Source: Owenia fusiformis (Eukaryota > Annelida > Polychaeta > Sabellida > Oweniidae). Taken from it: DNA of 64,000 nt. The notes below the pieces were generated by a model. That model saw only the letters and a program-made list of their open reading frames with translations, had not been told where the DNA came from and did not search any database. This document shows, one piece after another, positions 34,255-46,805 of this stretch. Location: NCBI GenBank assembly GCA_903813345.2, contig CAIIXF020000011.1, forward strand, positions 18,585,754-18,649,753. The letters are read 5' to 3'. The translations under genes and the position numbers were made by a program. Every line of letters starts with the position of its first letter. The first letter of the stretch is position 1.

Positions 34255-37200
34255 TCAACATGGTTGCACTGGCATTGTGATGGACAACACCTGAAAAGAT
34301 AAAGTAATGTTCCATGACCCCCAGCTTTCAAACCAATTTGAATTACTGCATGTTTATTGTTGACTGCAACTGAATTGACTCCATGCAATTTAACCTCTAT
34401 AACCTCTAAGAGAGCCAAATGTGGTCCTGCAAATCTTTGAGAGCGTTGATCCTCTCATTCTCTTAAAATCAACTGGGAACCACTAACCTTAGTTTTTCTA
34501 TTAAATTGAGCAACAGCATCTTCCTGTATGATGTCGTAAGGTAAATAGATATCAAGGCCGTATATCAGGGACCGAGTCTGTAGCACAATGCGGTCTTCAC
34601 CAATGTCAAGTGTCAAAGTGGCAGCTGTTTTCTGAAATACATCCAAATACAGGGTGTCTATAAAAGTCTCTTCATAATTACAATACAAGGCATTAACATG
34701 CCAAATGTCACTACCTGCCATTTGTTACAGACACCAGCCACTGAATGCAAGACACCAACTGTTGAATGCCAAACACTGTCCACAAAAAGAATTGGAAACT
34801 ATAACAAGTGGTGACATAACAAAGTTTGAGTAAAGTGTAGAGACTTTATGGACAAAGTCTGAGTAAAGTGTAGAGACTGGACGTCTAAGTGTAGAGACTT
34901 TATGGACAAAGTCTAATTGTAGAGACTTTATGGAAAAAGTCTAAGTGTAGAGACTTTATGGACAAAGTCTAAGTGTAGAGACTTTATGGACAAAGTAAAG
35001 TGTAGAGACTTTATGGACAAAGTCTGAGTAAAGTGTAGAGACTTAATGGACAAAGTCTGAGTAAAGTGTAGAGACTTAATGGACAAAGTCTAAGTAAAGT
35101 GTAGAGACTTCATGGACAAAGTCTAAGTGTAGAGACTTTATGGACAAAGTCTAAGTGTAGAGACTTTATGGACAAAGTCTAAGTGTAGAGACTTTATGGA
35201 CAAAGTCTAAGTAAAATGTAGAGACTTTTAACAAAGTCTAAGTGTAGAGACTTCATGGACAAAGTCTAAGTGTAGAGACTTTATGGACAAAGTCTAAGTG
35301 TAGAGACTTTATGGACAAAGTCTAAGTAAAGTGTAGAGACTTTATGGACATGCTGTATAATTATCTGGGACACCCGAGATCAGATACTTAGTTGGATCAA
35401 TACGTTTTCCAAGATTTTAAGAAGTAAAACCTAAATAGCCAATTTATCTTTAAATGTATAATTGTCTGAATATGTACTGAAATGTGATACAACCTCGGAA
35501 AATCTTGTTTTTACTTCTACATATACATACAGTGTTAAATGATGAATCCCCTTATAATACTGTACGCCCGGTATTATTTGCGAGATTTAATTTCGCGAAT
35601 TTTGCGAAAACACGATTTCGCGGCTATTAAATTTCGTGAATTTCACAAGTTTGAAATTCATTACTACTGTATCCCAGGAATTCTCGAGCTACTTGTGTGT
35701 AAATTAAGTTAGATGTACAGTAATTGCACTTACCTGATGTCATATTTGGATGAGATTTACAATAACTGGGATCTTTATCATCGGCAAGCTGCATATCAAC
35801 CTCTATTGCATCGTCATTTTTAATATTAAAGCAAAAGTGCGTGGCTCCCATAATAACTTTACCGTACTTCATACTGTATTTTATCGTATTCGGGGATTCC
35901 CCAGTATATGATGTCCAATCAAATTGCAGGCTACGATCACGTGAACAATCGTGCGCACGTGCTCTTTCATTTTCAACGAAATGCATCAGAGCCCCGGGTA
36001 AAAACAAATTCCCGGGGATTTAATTGGCAATTTCGCGACAATAATTTTTCGCGATTTTAACACCCTGGCGAAAAGCGCGAAAGTAAATCGCACGCGAATA
36101 ATACCGGGCGTACAGTATGCTTCCAATGTTATTGGTATCACAGTATTTTATCTGCAAAAAAGATTGCCATTGATGATTGGAAGCATGATAGACTTACAAG
36201 TTTTGGAAGATGCATATCAGCAACAAGGTATTCTGGGTGGCCTTCTGGGGGTTCCTTTAGTATTGTATATGCTGGTTCTTCTGCCCTGGAACACACAAAG
36301 GGATTATACACTGAGTATTCAATCAATCCTGAAGTAAATGAAACTTCACTAAGTAGAGGTTTTGAGTAACTCAGCTATTTAGCATACTTCGTTCTCCACA
36401 TCAAGTTGAACAAACATGTATCATTGAATATCATCTGATTTTGAAATGATACAGACACGCATATTTTTAAAAATGTGATATTCTGAAAAAGCTTATATCT
36501 CAAAAGTCCCAAGCCAATGGTGTGTGAGGTAGCAATATACATTTGTCTGAAATTGATGACAGATAGACAGCTTGGGTGGAATATCAGTAATTCCACAGGT
36601 TCACCCATGGAGGGTTGCCTCCCAGAATGCAATCTCATTATTTCCAACAATGAAAATATTGTTATTGTCCTGACATTAAACTGGCTGTAAATTCATAATC
36701 AGCAATCCTAAAGAATTGTGCTAATATCTTGATCACGTCTTGTGCGCTTATTCTAGTTTTGAAATTTTTTCTTATGTAATAAGGCCAAAACTTGGGATTC
36801 AAAATCTAAGTGAAAAATGGGCGACTTTTTGAATTTCGAAATCACTACATCATTAAGAATGGGCTTCTTATTTAAGGGTTTGTTTAATACCTGCAGGGCT
36901 CAGTATGTGTACCTAATGAAATGAAATAATATCTAGATTGCATTCTGGTAGGCAATTCTCATTGAGGCTCACCATTGCAGCCATAGAGGCATCAATCTTA
37001 CATAATGGCTGTCCACTTTATTCATCCCATGATTCCTTGCCTCCGTACCAACATCATTTTCTTTTAAAAAACATGACCATGTAAAATTTCATTACTTTGT
37101 TTGACTTGATTAATGGCAGGTCGGGTTACATTTGTAATATTTATGGAGACAGTAACTTGGAAACAACAAACCTTTCAAAAACACCACAGCCAAGTGGTAA

Positions 37201-40200
37201 ATTTTTGGTTAAAACGTCATGGTATACATAGAAAAAATTACCATGAAAAGTCAATGATGGTTGATTTTCAGTGAGGGTATAAATGATACAGAAATAAATC
37301 TGCAGGTATTGAGGTAAATAATTAAATACTTTGTTTATTCTTCATTGTAAGGTTGTCTAGGTTGACCAGGTGTGCAGTTTAAAAGCTCATTGCAAAATCT
37401 ATATATCACACTACATCATGGTCACTGTATTCTAGATTCTCTCCCTGGGATTCTGTCTATCTATAAGAGAGCATTACTTTACAATGCCGTGACCTTTTAT
37501 TGCATTATCTATCACTCATTAGCTTCAAATTAGGTCATTTGCTATTAATAATTTAATTTCTTAATTCTTGGGCTCAAATGTGATAAAAAAAGAAATTCTC
37601 ATGAGATGAGTGTGTTTGACAACAAGAATCATGATACAGTTTATTGATATTATTTTGATATTGATATTATATTGATATTATATTGAGTTTGTGTAAAATA
37701 ACAAAGCAAACTAATGAGCAGATACAATTAAAACAAGTGAGTGATTGCAAAAGCTCACCATGTGAGCTATTGACGAGACGAGAGAACTTTGGCTAAAATT
37801 CTTCATAAATCTCCTCCTGAACATCCCTCAAGATCAATGTTGATGGCTTTATTAGCTCCCAATTGACCTTGACTTGACCTTGACAATTAATTGCTTCATT
37901 TAAAGGAACAGACTTATGCTAAAAAAAATTTTGAGATTTTTCTATTTTGGAAACATCATGCAAACGATAAGGCAAATGATGAGAAAAAAATGATGTTTAT
38001 ATTCATTTTAATTGATTAGTCACCTAATTAAACTATCTTCAGGAGAATTTCCTTAAACATTAAACTTTAAGTCAAAAGATTAATAAAAATATAATTGAAA
38101 AAAATAATAAATGTGAAATGAAATACATGACAAGGAAGATAATATCACATTTAATAGAAAATGCACAAAAATATAAGCGGCATTAATCATAATGTGCATA
38201 GTACAGTACAATACAAAACAAACTTACAGTTTATAGATGTAGTGTTTTTGTGTGCGGAATGTGAACCAAAGGATTGGTTATATTACTTGCTATGTAATGA
38301 CATGTAATGGGAAGATATTGCCAAGAAATAAAAATGGATTGGAAATATCTGATCACTGTGGTGAGTTATGAACATTTCTTTATGATAAAATTCTACTTTA
38401 AAAATGAGAAACAATTTACAAATGAAACAATTATCAATTTATTAATTAATTATCTAATCTTATCTCATAATATCATTTCTTCTTTGTCTTAATCTTCATA
38501 TTTTGCACCATTTAAAACTTGATTTCATTCAGAAAATCTGACGAAAATATAAGTTATAATATTTCAATATAGGTTTACTCTATTCATGGAATTTAAAATT
38601 TTATGTTTTTGTCAAAATCCAAATTACAAGAGTACATCTTATCATCATGTGGATGCAACATCTTATCATCATGTTGATGCAACATACAAAAAAGGTATGC
38701 AGATTACGGGTGAACCCCTATGGACTTTATGAATCAAAATGGCCTAATATCCCAGGACTATTTTCATTTTAGTTGCTATTGTATGGTGTAATGCAAGATG
38801 ATGCTGTGCCAGTAACGGGGCAGGCTGGACAGCATGAAACAGGTGAGTAATTTGATAAATATAAGGATAGACACAGCTATAAACTGTACTGGGATCATTT
38901 TTTGATTTCCATGTATTTTATAGTATAAATGTACAGAGTGAGTGCTTCAAGTTTGCCTCCAGAGGCAAGATTGGCATTTTGAGCATGTTTTGTGAAATGG
39001 CCACAAAATCGTGACCATTTGGTTCCAATGTGCCAATTATGACATTAACCCATGCTGGATGACTGCGTTATCAACCTTTGTTTGATTTTTGGCTTACCCT
39101 GTAAATAGATTTGTGAGAAAGCCTAATGTTTGGTACAGGACACAATAAATCTTGAATCTTACATCCCCATCTTTCCATCAGATTGCCGAGAAACAATCGC
39201 TGGCCATGAATACCAAGGCTCCATCTATACAACCGATACTGGCCGACAATGTCAGCACTGGGAAGCGCATATACCACACATCGGGGAAGGGAGCTCTCTT
39301 ACCCTTATACACATTTTCAATAACAAGAGTACGGATAATTTCTGTCGCAACCCAGATCCTAGATGGGAGAAAGGGCCATGGTGTTATACGAGTGATCCCA
39401 ACATGCGCTGGGATAGTTGCGGAGAGACTGTGCCTATTTGTGGTGAGTTTGTACTGTGTATCTACATGTACTATAATTTCAAGGGAAAATGAGACAGGGA
39501 TCAGTCTAATTTTGGAGAAAATTAAGATCAGCCTGAGAATTAATAGTGTGAGAAGTCTGTCAATAGCAAATATTCAAAAATTAATATTCTTTGGCCATAA
39601 TAAAGAAAAGGTTTTTGCCTTTGACTAGAAAAAGGCAACTTCTGTATCTATTTTAACAGGGATTGAAAGTTAAATGCAGGGGAATGATTTATGACACACA
39701 CACGTCTTGCTATACAGTGCTTTTAATACAGGACATTGTGATGTTTCAAAGTTCACATGCTGCGATTAGAATTTAACTTTAATATTTGAACTGAAGTCCT
39801 TTAGCTAGACTAATCAAAATTGAGTTTCAGCAATATTGTTAATCAAACTTACTAATTCTGACCTTTTAGCCATGTAGAAGTTTGGATGTAACATGAAATT
39901 TTAATTGGAGATGCACGCTAGTCTAACATTGACCTTTAAAATACTGTTATAGCATGTGTTGGCGCTGTGTACAATGAGGCCACTCGATCGTGCTATCTGA
40001 TCCAACATGACACCAAGCACAACTACAGGAGAACATACCACCATCATAAAGCTGAATGTGAACAAAGAGGCGGCCATCTTGTTGACATCAACACCAAACA
40101 GGAGCAAGAATTCATCTCAGAAAATGTCCTTGGTAAACAAAAGGGTATTTACTACACAGGTGGGACCAAAATGGCCGACAGCAATAGCTGGACCTGGAGC

Positions 40201-43200
40201 GATGGTAAGCCTATGAAATTTAAGAATTGGTTAAGAGGATTGCCTGATGTGCCCGAAGAACAACTAAGATGCATAGACGAGGAATGTAGCGCTGATCAAG
40301 TCACTGTCTTGATAAAAACGACATCTTTGTTGAAATGGACAGCACTTTCTGCGACATCTGTTTTCATTTTCCATAGCATTTGTGAAATTGAGGTAAAATA
40401 AATTGACCAAATTGTCTATGATGCTACAATGTTTTCATTTGGCTGTATCTGTCTTCATACTGTTACAAATAAAAATCTGAATAAGTAAATAACTGGTGAA
40501 TATAGTTATTTTGATTAGGCCAATGGACTTGGAATTCTTTGTTTCCCCTGGTGTGTACGTATTCCTGATTTGCCTATAACAAGTTCAAAGAATCATTCTT
40601 TACAAATAGCAACTAAAAGTTTCATTGACCGAGGACAGTAGAGATAACAGTGACTTTGTTAGAAGCTTCCAATCTTGATAGTGATTCAAAACTTGAGAAT
40701 CTATCTAATGGCTGAACTCTCTGATCCAAGCAACACTTACATTTTGATAGACTCACTTGGACCTTGGTTTGTATCTTCCTTCCCTTCTCTAAAAGGAAAG
40801 AAAACAAGTTTCAATGTTACATAATCCATTGGAAATTATTGAACAATACAGATCAATTAATACACAGTATGACTGAAAGAATGTTAAAGCATACACTATT
40901 CTCATTTGAACTGAAACAAGGCATTAACATGCAAAATGTCAGCACCGCTAAACACAAATTGCAGCCACTATAATAATAACACTTATGGTGGTGACATAAT
41001 AATAACCAGCTAATATTAACTTTATATCCTAATTTTATTTAAACACACCAAATATGGTGGATGAAATAAATAAATAAAAAAAATCATGCACATTTTTAAT
41101 TTCACAAAACCATAGGGACTGAGAATAAGGAATCCTGACTAACCCCTCCATTTCCATAATCCAGGGTTTAGCTGTGGTGCGTATATGCTGCTCTACAATG
41201 CTAGTGCCCATGTAACGCTTGTTCTTCAGCAGCTTCCAATCTAGAAAATATGTTGAATATCTTTGCTAAAATTCACCTTTTCTTTATTTTTTCAGATTTT
41301 GTTTTTTTTTTAAATTAAGATTATTTTTCCCACTTTGCTAAAATTCACCTTTTCCTTATTTTTTCAGATTTTGTTTTTTTTTAAATTAAGATCATTTTTC
41401 CCACACTGATACATCATTCATGATCAATTTGGCTATGTCTATTGGGATTAATCAATCAAACGTGACACTAGTTATTTTATTAGTCCTATCCCTACTGAGC
41501 TCTAGTTGGTACTTATTCTATTATCACCACTAAGCTCTGGAAGGTACTTATTCTCTTTCCTCTACTGAGCTCTAGTTGGTACTTATATTTTTACCTCTAC
41601 AGCTAGAGATTCTGTTGCCATTTTATCTTACCTCTACTGAGCTCCAGCTGGTACTTATTCTCCAGTCCCTCAAGGACAATAGTCAAGAAGAAGCCCTGAA
41701 ACACTTGTTTTGTTTGAACCTTCTCATAGAAATCTTTGTGTATTATGACATCATATGCTGTGCATTCCTGACCAGCTGAAAACGAAGAAACAATTTTATT
41801 GGCACCTCAATTCACAATTTGCAAGGTCTACAAAAAAAATAAAATACCATCTTATCCAGCTCTCAAGAGACATCTTTTAGAGTGATAACAGAATAATTGA
41901 ATCTTGCATAATAATAGACGAGATGCGAGTAGAAACAATTTTGTTTAGTCATTAAATATTCAAAATTCAGTCGAAGTGATGTCATATTTGAAATCTACAC
42001 ATAAAAGTACATCTAAAAAAAATTGTTTCGAAAATTGTTTATCAACTTTGAAAATTTAACTTTTTTTGAAAATGTGACTTCAAGTTCGGGGAGATTCCCA
42101 ATAAACCCCATGTTATAAAATCACAAAAAGTGAAATTTCTTTTCTTATATTGGACAAATAATATTTTCTTTTACTGGACATGTTTCATTTTGCATAACTA
42201 TTAGACACATAAGGGTGATATGAAAATTGAACCACTAAAACAAATGAATACTGAGTAAAAGGGAACTTTCTATCATACCCGCCATGCTATCTGACCCAAA
42301 CGAGCCACCTGGTGGTGAAACTGGTAACTACCTACTCGCATCTTAGTGATTCAGATGAAAATCTGAACATGGAAAGGATGTCCCATTGTAAAGTACATGT
42401 ACTTACATTTATCTTGTTCTGTATGTGGTTCCCCAATACTCATAGGAACCCTGTATTTGCCAGGCTCTGGAGACTCAATGATACTCAGTAGCTCCTCCTC
42501 AGTGATGTCTTTAGGGGCAGGAATCTAAGGATCAATGGATTCATATACGAGTGATTCCTTATGCTAATTCCTTTATTCATAAGTTAACATCAACATACAG
42601 ACAGAAAGATGGATGTCTAGTCAATCCCATACAGGCAACAAAAATGTCACCATCTTTGGGATCACATGGTGATTTGTTATGCAAGTTCTGTTAGTCATGT
42701 AAATCAGCAATAATTGGTATGTTTGAAATCTAGTTGCAAAATTATGTCAAATTGGTCAGAAAGCACTCCTGATATGACTAGCTAAAATCACTTGTAATAT
42801 TGTACAAGGTCCTTTAAAAGATTTCATTTTTCCCAATCCTTTAACAATTTTGAAGGATTTGTCAATTTTGAGATGATTTGACAAGATTCTTATTCCATTT
42901 TGATCAACAAAATCTTGTTTTTCACTAAATATGTATGTCAGAATATGGGTGAACTTTAAGAGGCCCAAGCCTGGGATATTTGTACGTATGAACTATATAG
43001 CTTCAAAATTTGATCTAAAGATAAGTTGTCTCAATCTCTGTAATTAAGCATTATATTATGAATTAAAAGTAGATACACGTACATACATACACATTGTATA
43101 TCTTTTAATAGAGTATAAGCAATTAGCTCTTATATAAAGTTTATGTACATTTGTTATTGAAAACTTACAGTTGTTGACCTGCATACATTGATGAACACTT

Positions 43201-43861
43201 TATCGCTTGAATTTTGTATTTTTGTTTTTAAACAGAATCCTGGGTCTGGTCTCACTGCATTAAATGCTGGTTGGTTTGCCTTATCTGTGTCCTGCTGTGG
43301 AGTTGTCTACATTGAAGAAAAATAGGTATTTTTCAATAATTTTTACATGTGCTTCTTTTTAGTTAATTGGGCAGAAAAAGTTGAGGCTAGTAATGATGCC
43401 CTCCCTAAATAGGTACAAGGCATTAACATGCAAAATGTCAACACCTGCCATTTGTTACAGATACCAACCCCAGAATGCCGAACACCAGACATAAAAAATT
43501 GGAGACTATAACAATAGGGCTGTTGACATAATAGTGTAATGTGTAATTGGAATACCTTTAGTTTCACAAAAAGCATTCCACCTGGGATGTGTTTCACTAT
43601 CAGGGTTTCATTTATATCAAGTGTTCCACTTACAAAAGTGTTCCACTTGATCCACTTGACATTTTTACAGTTACATTAGCCATATACTAAATGACTACTA
43701 ATACAACTCAATAAATAATTTAAACTATTCACTACTGACATACAATTGTAGAATTGTAGATTAAATCATGGGCTATAAAATTCTATTTTTACCTTTAATT
43801 TGAAGAGCTTATCATAGGAGTTGTCTTCCTCTGGGAAGAGTAAACTCTGATCAGATGCCAT
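34255..43861 (-). CDS. PIH1D1: PIH1 domain-containing protein 1, R2TP complex subunit (eight coding exons)
   Basis: PIH1D1 links RPAP3 and RUVBL1/2 to phosphorylated clients in the HSP90 co-chaperone complex R2TP, which assembles snoRNPs, RNA polymerases and PIKK kinases. Coding exons in minus order are 43793-43861, 43169-43306, 42407-42524, 41632-41775, 41144-41240, 36198-36285, 34488-34631 and 34255-34290, with all phases joining: 834 nt, 277 aa. Human is 290 aa. The PIH domain is visible as PGFCLKTK, DKVFINVC, APKDITEEELL, RVPMSIGEPH, ECTAYDVI, DFYEKVQ and LEGLENKYQLEL. The C-terminal CS-like domain has EYLVADMHLPKL, LDIGEDRIVLQTRS and GLDIYLPYDI. The donor edge of its fourth coding exon is tandemly repeated in the following intron. 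The intron 36286-41143 contains an antisense gene. Confidence 0.94.
34678..34822 (-). repeat. Dispersed hairpin-ended short repeat, copy 5
   Basis: Reads 'caaggcattaacatgcc', 'ccatttgttacagacacc', 'gaatgccaaacactgtcc' and ends 'aacaagtggtgacataac': the reverse of the 23038 copy. Intronic in PIH1D1. Confidence 0.65.
34835..35353 (+). repeat. Minisatellite in a PIH1D1 intron, about 27-33 bp units
   Basis: About 18 variable copies of 'gtagagactttatggacaaa' joined by 'gtctaagt' or 'gtctgagtaaagt'. Unit length alternates because the spacer is either short or long. It is non-coding and is probably variable between individuals. Confidence 0.93.
35558..36117. mobile_element. 560 bp inverted-repeat-ended element with an embedded open frame
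   Basis: The ends are TACTGTACGCCCGGTATTAT and its exact inverse, ATAATACCGGGCGTACAGTA, followed inward by TTCGCG-rich DNA. This is an unusually GC-containing island with many CG dinucleotides. On the minus strand 36007-35627 is open for 126 codons from ATG and contains a good splice donor (CAG|GTAAGT) near 35736, so it resembles a captured exon. No transposase motif. Confidence 0.8.
38334..40401 (+). CDS. Secreted kringle plus C-type-lectin-like protein (four coding exons)
   Basis: Coding exons 38334-38360, 38773-38842, 39182-39442 and 39953-40401 join in phase to 807 nt, 268 aa. Residues 1-~20 (MDWKYLITVLLLYGV) form a signal peptide split by intron 1. Residues ~33-119 are a complete kringle with six Cys and the landmarks QCQHW, NFCRNPDP, GPWCYT and WDSC. 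Residues ~120-268 look like a C-type lectin fold: SCYLI, AECEQRGGHLVDINTKQEQ, WTWSDG, FKNW and a closing SICEIE. The Ca/sugar-site motifs EPN or QPD and WND are absent and one usual Cys before the end is missing, so calcium-dependent sugar binding is doubtful. The gene lies antisense in a PIH1D1 intron. Ligand unknown; an adhesion or immune role is guesswork. AATAAA at 40468. Confidence 0.88.
40468..40473 (+). terminator. Candidate polyadenylation signal of the kringle/lectin gene
   Basis: AATAAA 66 bases after the stop codon of the nested gene, within a short AT-rich 3' region. Confidence 0.5.
40918..41000 (-). repeat. Dispersed hairpin-ended short repeat, copy 6 (short)
   Basis: 'aggcattaacatgcaaaatg' through 'atggtggtgacataataa'. 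Internally deleted relative to the copies at 34678 and 43418. Confidence 0.55.
41261..41402. repeat. Two tandem copies of a ~72 bp T-rich unit
   Basis: 'ttgctaaaattcacctttt' through 'tatttttccca' occurs twice with very few differences, in the PIH1D1 intron 41241-41631. Confidence 0.9.
41488..41663 (-). repeat. Tandem copies of a PIH1D1 exon edge and splice donor
   Basis: 'ctactgagctctagttggta' plus 'cttatt' recurs starting near 41492, 41529 (diverged) and 41562. The genuine exon end, 'ctactgagctccagctggta', lies at 41635. On the minus strand each copy reads as the last ~25 nt of coding exon 4 followed by intron. Only the genuine copy keeps the full GTAAGA donor context; the next copy carries GTAAAA. 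Confidence 0.85.
43418..43532 (-). repeat. Dispersed hairpin-ended short repeat, copy 7
   Basis: 'caaggcattaacatgcaaaa', 'ccatttgttacagatacc', 'agaatgccgaacaccagac', 'ttggagactataacaat' and 'ttgacataata' in the same order as copy 5. It lies in PIH1D1 intron 1. Confidence 0.65.
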
Positions 43862-45589
43862 GGCAACAAATCTATTTTTCAGACCTGCTAGGTGCTACTG
43901 CATAGAATTCAAAATGTTCGGCTACATTAGGCTTAAGTTTTACTCCTTGAAAAGCTTCTGAAAATATAAAAACAGTGTATATGAATAAGTAAATATTGTC
44001 ACAATATTACCTCCTTTTCTTGGTTGACATATTGGCACAAAGGTGTGAGAGAATTGAATTGATCCTCGTGTCCTTCTTGGACTCATGTTCTCATATACAT
44101 GTCTTTGTTCGCAAATTATTATGCTGACACACGTTTGTGCCAAAAATGTGGTGAAGATTCTGCCTACATGATCATCATGTGAAATCATGGAAAAGGAAGA
44201 ATTAAGGCCTTCGCTGCGGCATTTTGTAACTGAAACGGATCCCTTTTTGTAATCAGCTTGAAAAGTTCTTTATAGACTGCGGACTATTCTGTAGAAGTGC
44301 TCTAGAAATGGATCTCGCTTTTCATGGAAGGTCACACATTCCAACATATTTCAAACAATGTGTATGATTATAATAGACACTTTCTGGGTAGTTGGACTTT
44401 ATGTAGGGGTGGCAGAAGGCCCTCAGGCCAATTTATACCCCTACCCCAACAAAACCTTGGGGGTACTTTAATACCACCCAATAAAAATAATACTAATGCA
44501 TATCAGATATTCATCGCTTTATAGTGGGTAGGGCATGCCATGGTTAGTCAGTGCCAGAAATTTCCAATCTCTGACTTATATGGTTACCATGGAAACAGTA
44601 TTTATATCTCACAATCTTCTCAATTTGACCCCGTCCCAAATGTGTCCTTAAGTTCTCAAAGTGAAATATTTGCAAATCTGTTTGGATTTTGTGGCTGCAA
44701 CTTTGTCAAAAGTTGAATTAATATGTATGTATTCACACTAAAGCACTAAAAACTTGATATAATGATCTCATAAATTAATAATATTTATCAAATGTAGTCA
44801 CACACAACTGCTTTTAGGGAAAAGTGGGCGTGGCACTTTTTGGTACTTGTGTAATTGTTGCAGCATTAAATGAAAAATACTTATTACACTAACAACAATT
44901 GACATTTAATTAGCATCTACTAACATTGTGTAACATTGTAGTATGTTCATTATCATTATTAGATACTTTAAATATTTTATATAAGTGTTATCATGACCCT
45001 TCCCTATCATAGGTCATTAATGGTCAAATTAACTTTTAAGTCCTAGAGGTCCTTAGTCTTTTTAGCTTGTCAAAGTCGTATTCATTGACTTGAAGCTAGA
45101 ATATAAATAGTTTCATTGATCAAGAGCTATGAGTTAAAATTGATTAATACATTTGTCAGGGTTAGAGCCATTTTATGCAATTGAAAAGTAATGGACCGAC
45201 ACTGATCAGTACCAAGTGAAGGTAACGGCCGTAACCTTCGCATCTAAGATGGCGGACAGTAATTGTCGATTTTGATATTTTTAATTTTCATTGAATTAAA
45301 CTACTTTAGAGTTGATGTTATGCTTTGACATTTGCACCAAATCAGGTTTAAATGACATTGGAACCATAGATGTAGTAAACATGAATAAACGATATGTGAA
45401 ATGTTATGCCCTGCCTTAATACATAACTAAGATTTTCTCGGATAAATGGTGTCTTACAATTGACTAACTGATTCTATTATCAACATCAGGTAATGCATGA
45501 TCTATCCAATGGATTAAAGAAAATACTTGATTCCAATATGGCAAAATAAATTATTCCATGTATGAATTGCATAGTGCATCATTTTGCAG

Positions 45590-46805
45590 ATATTACATAA
45601 TGCATTCATTATCCCACCGAACGAAGTTCGAGGGGAATATAGAAAAGCCGTCCGTCCGTCCGTTCGTCTGTCCGTTCTTCCGTCCGTCCGTTCTTCCGTC
45701 CGTCCGTTCGTCCGTTCGTGTGTCCGGGAAATAACTCAAATACTGGTCGACGGATTTCATTCTAATTTTATAGGCTTATGCCTTATGGGTGTAGGACCTC
45801 TGCTCGAGAAGGAATTTTCAATATGGCCACTTAATTCAAAATGGCGGCCATTTTTCGGAAAAAATATAATCTTTAATAACTCAAATACTAGTGGATGGAT
45901 TTGGTTCAAATTTTATATGCTGTTGCCTGGGTACAAAGGAGCCTAATGCTCAAGAAGACATTTTCAAGATGGCCACCAAATTTCAAAATGGCGGCCATTT
46001 ATCGTAAAAATCTGTTATCTTTGATAACTCAAATACCATTTAATGGATTGGTTCAAATTTTAGATGCTGATGCCTATGGACATAGGAGCTCTGCTCAAGA
46101 AAGGATTTTCAAGATGGCAGCTAAATTTCAAAATGGCGGCCATTTTTCGTAAAAAAACATCTTTGATGACTCAATTACCATTGAATGGATTTAGTTCAAA
46201 TTTACATGATGATGCCTAGGAACATAGGAGCTCTGCTCGAGAAGTGATTTTCAAGGTGGTAGCTAAATTTCAAAATGGCCGCCATTTTTCATAAAAGAAC
46301 GTAACCTTTGATAACTCAAATACCATTTGACGGATTTGGTTCAAATTCTATATGCTGATGCCTAGAGACAAAGAAGTTCTGCTCAAAAATTAATTTTCAA
46401 GATGGCCCCTGAATTTCAAAATGGCCGCCATTTTTCGTAAAAAAACGTAATTAATGATAACTCAAATACCAGTGGATGGATTTGGTTCCAATTTTATATG
46501 CTGATGTTTAGGGAAAAAGGAGATCTGCTTCAGAAGAAATTTTAAAGGCGTTAGCTGAATTTCAAAATGACTGCCATTTTTCATTAAAAAAGTAATCTTT
46601 GATAACCCAAATACCATTGGACTGACATTCTCTGCTAAAGAAGAAATCTAAAGATGACAGCTGAATTTCAAAATGGCAACCATGTTTCATAAAAACATAA
46701 TCTTTGATAATTCAAATACCAGTGGATGAATTTGGCTCAAATTTTTTATCAAAACATGTTTTGTTCGGTGGGATTTGCTACTCCGTGGAGTTGCTGTTTT
46801 TCTAG
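45590..46805. mobile_element. Pearl/Helentron-like element with about 150 bp core repeats
   Basis: Starts with tcccaccgaacgaagttcg, a hairpin, then a CCGTCC-rich tract (45650-45725) and about seven tandem cores sharing 'aatttcaaaatggcggccat', 'tttgataactcaaatacca' and 'atggatttggttcaaattt'. It ends ttgttcggtgggatttgcta plus ctccgtggag. The same architecture as 10505-12082 in opposite orientation. It is nested in the 5.5 kb inverted-repeat element. Short chance frames through the cores are not genes. Confidence 0.75.

Noticed and set aside
36286-36326. Upstream extension of the PIH1D1 exon reading IEYSVYNPF
   Set aside because: The acceptor at 36286-36287 gives correct phase with the previous exon; the extension has no counterpart in PIH1D1 and begins without a usable in-phase acceptor.
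39152-39628. 158-codon plus-strand frame overlapping the kringle exon
   Set aside because: Out of frame with the kringle, whose six Cys and conserved blocks identify the right frame and splice sites.
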